Below, piece after piece: positions 4,842-5,731 of a stretch of DNA of 5,731 bases; the first letter of the stretch is position 1; each line of letters begins with the position of its first letter. Under the pieces are notes generated by a model. The model saw only the letters and a list, made by a program, of their open reading frames with translations. It searched no databases and was not told where the DNA came from. A program made the translations under genes and the position numbers. The DNA is from Propionibacteriales bacterium (GTDB lineage: Bacteria > Actinomycetota > Actinomycetes > Propionibacteriales > Propionibacteriaceae). Location: positions 1 through 5,731 of the forward strand of contig JADGPB010000181.1 in the NCBI GenBank assembly GCA_017882655.1, written 5' to 3'.

Positions 4842-5731
4842 ATGGACGATACGGCACTCGCGACGACCACCACCTCAGTGGTGCGTTCGGGTGTGTGCGT
4901 CGGCTTCGAGCACATCCGTTCCCTCCTTGACGCCTTCCGGCAGACCGATCGGACGACAGCGTCGGACGAGGATCGCCTGGTGTGGATCGACGAGATCCGT
5001 GACATCGGGCGCCGCGTGACCGCCATGACGTCGGTGCTGGTGGCTGAGGCGGACGAGGCCGGGTCCGCCATGCGTGCTCGCCACACGCGGCTTGAGGACT
5101 GGATGGCACGGTCTGGTCAGGAGACTCCCCGGGAAGCGTCGAGTGCCGTCTGGGCAGCCCGCGCGTTGGAGCGGCGACCTGCGGTTCGTGATGCGGCTGC
5201 GGGTGGTCGGATCAGCGTCAGCCAGGCGAAGGCGATCGGTGAGGCGTTGGACGCGTTGCCGACCAGCCTGGACCGAGGACAAAGCGCCGAGGCCGAACAG
5301 CTGATCTTGACCGAGGCGCAGCACGCGCCGGCCGAGAAGCTTCAGACGATGACCGAGAAGATCCTTCGGCAGGTCGCGCCCGAGAAGTCCGACTCCGCGG
5401 AGGAACGCGCCGCGAAGCTTGCTGCACGCGATGTACGTGCGCGGAGCCGGCGGAAGCTGTGGTTCGGGTCGGAAAGCGATGGGTCGATCGAGTTCGGCGG
5501 CAGCCTGCCGGTGGTTGCTGGCCGTCGGCTGCAAAGCATGGTGCAGGCGGTCTCAGACCGGCGCTATCGGTCGGCGAAGGATACGCGGGACCGGATGGCG
5601 CTACAGGAGACGCCGCAGCAACGCGCGTCTGACGCACTGGTCGAGATCCTCGGCGCCGCGGAGGCGGTAGAGCCTGGCGAGGCGAAGACCGCGTCGCACC
5701 CTGCGGGTGCGGCTCAGCTCCAGGTGCTGAT
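4842..5731 (+). CDS. DUF222 domain protein (13E12 repeat / HNH endonuclease family), 3' end outside the window
   Basis: An open frame of 296 complete codons begins at ATG 4842 and continues past the right edge. The visible part is rich in charged helices and fits the DUF222 family: an N-terminal helical region (about 20-115), the segment GGRISVSQAKAIGEAL (121-136), the DGSIEFGGSLP block with following helix (213-237), and QQRASDALVEIL at 259-270, where the family has a conserved R-x-DAL motif. In most members an HNH nuclease motif follows DUF222; that region would lie beyond 5731 and cannot be confirmed. Such genes form the multicopy REP13E12-type families of mycobacteria and related actinobacteria. 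Codon choice is looser than in the upstream genes, with more GCT, GGT, CTT and TCT, consistent with recent acquisition. An out-of-frame ATG at 4834 is rejected. Function is unknown; DNA cleavage is inferred only from the family. Confidence 0.85.
   Translation, partial: MDDTALATTTTSVVRSGVCVGFEHIRSLLDAFRQTDRTTASDEDRLVWIDEIRDIGRRVTAMTSVLVAEADEAGSAMRARHTRLEDWMARSGQETPREASSAVWAARALERRPAVRDAAAGGRISVSQAKAIGEALDALPTSLDRGQSAEAEQLILTEAQHAPAEKLQTMTEKILRQVAPEKSDSAEERAAKLAARDVRARSRRKLWFGSESDGSIEFGGSLPVVAGRRLQSMVQAVSDRRYRSAKDTRDRMALQETPQQRASDALVEILGAAEAVEPGEAKTASHPAGAAQLQVL

Overview
The window comes from a high-GC actinobacterium. The GC-rich codon choice, an LpdA/PmmB gene neighbourhood that resembles the lpdA-Rv3304-pmmB region of Mycobacterium tuberculosis, and a DUF222 (13E12-type) gene all fit. 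A member of the Nocardioidaceae or Propionibacteriales is plausible, but this is inference from gene content only.

Layout. Positions 1-483 hold no convincing gene. They contain two short tandem arrays of one 22-bp repeat family, placed in opposite orientation about 270 bp apart. The second array runs directly into the stop codon of lpdA. lpdA (484-1887, minus strand) encodes an NAD(P)H-quinone dehydrogenase of the flavoprotein disulfide reductase fold that has lost the disulfide and the His-Glu dyad. It is divergent, with a 39-bp gap, from a four-helix membrane protein (1927-2457, plus). That gene is followed 11 bp later by a phosphohexomutase/phosphopentomutase of the PmmB/PGM2 type (2469-4112, plus). 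A P-loop kinase resembling uridine kinase follows (4134-4739, plus). After a 102-bp gap with an AT-rich patch comes the 5' part of a DUF222 (13E12 repeat/HNH family) gene that runs off the right edge (4842-5731, plus).

How the genes may work together. The mutase carries motifs closest to the PGM2/phosphopentomutase branch and sits beside a nucleoside-kinase-like gene. This suggests salvage of nucleosides and their pentose phosphates, as in M. tuberculosis where pmmB follows deoD. No deoD is present here. lpdA is probably a separate redox function conserved by neighbourhood only. The DUF222 gene belongs to a repetitive, mobile-like family and looks like an addition to this locus.

Expression. 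Three of the five genes (1927, 4134, 4842) have a TANNNT hexamer ending 6-7 nt before the start codon and no Shine-Dalgarno, the geometry of leaderless transcripts. The other two (lpdA at the GTG, and the mutase) have visible Shine-Dalgarno sequences.

The least explained part of the window is the inverted pair of 22-bp arrays downstream of lpdA. No complete new system such as a defence island, CRISPR array or biosynthetic cluster is visible.
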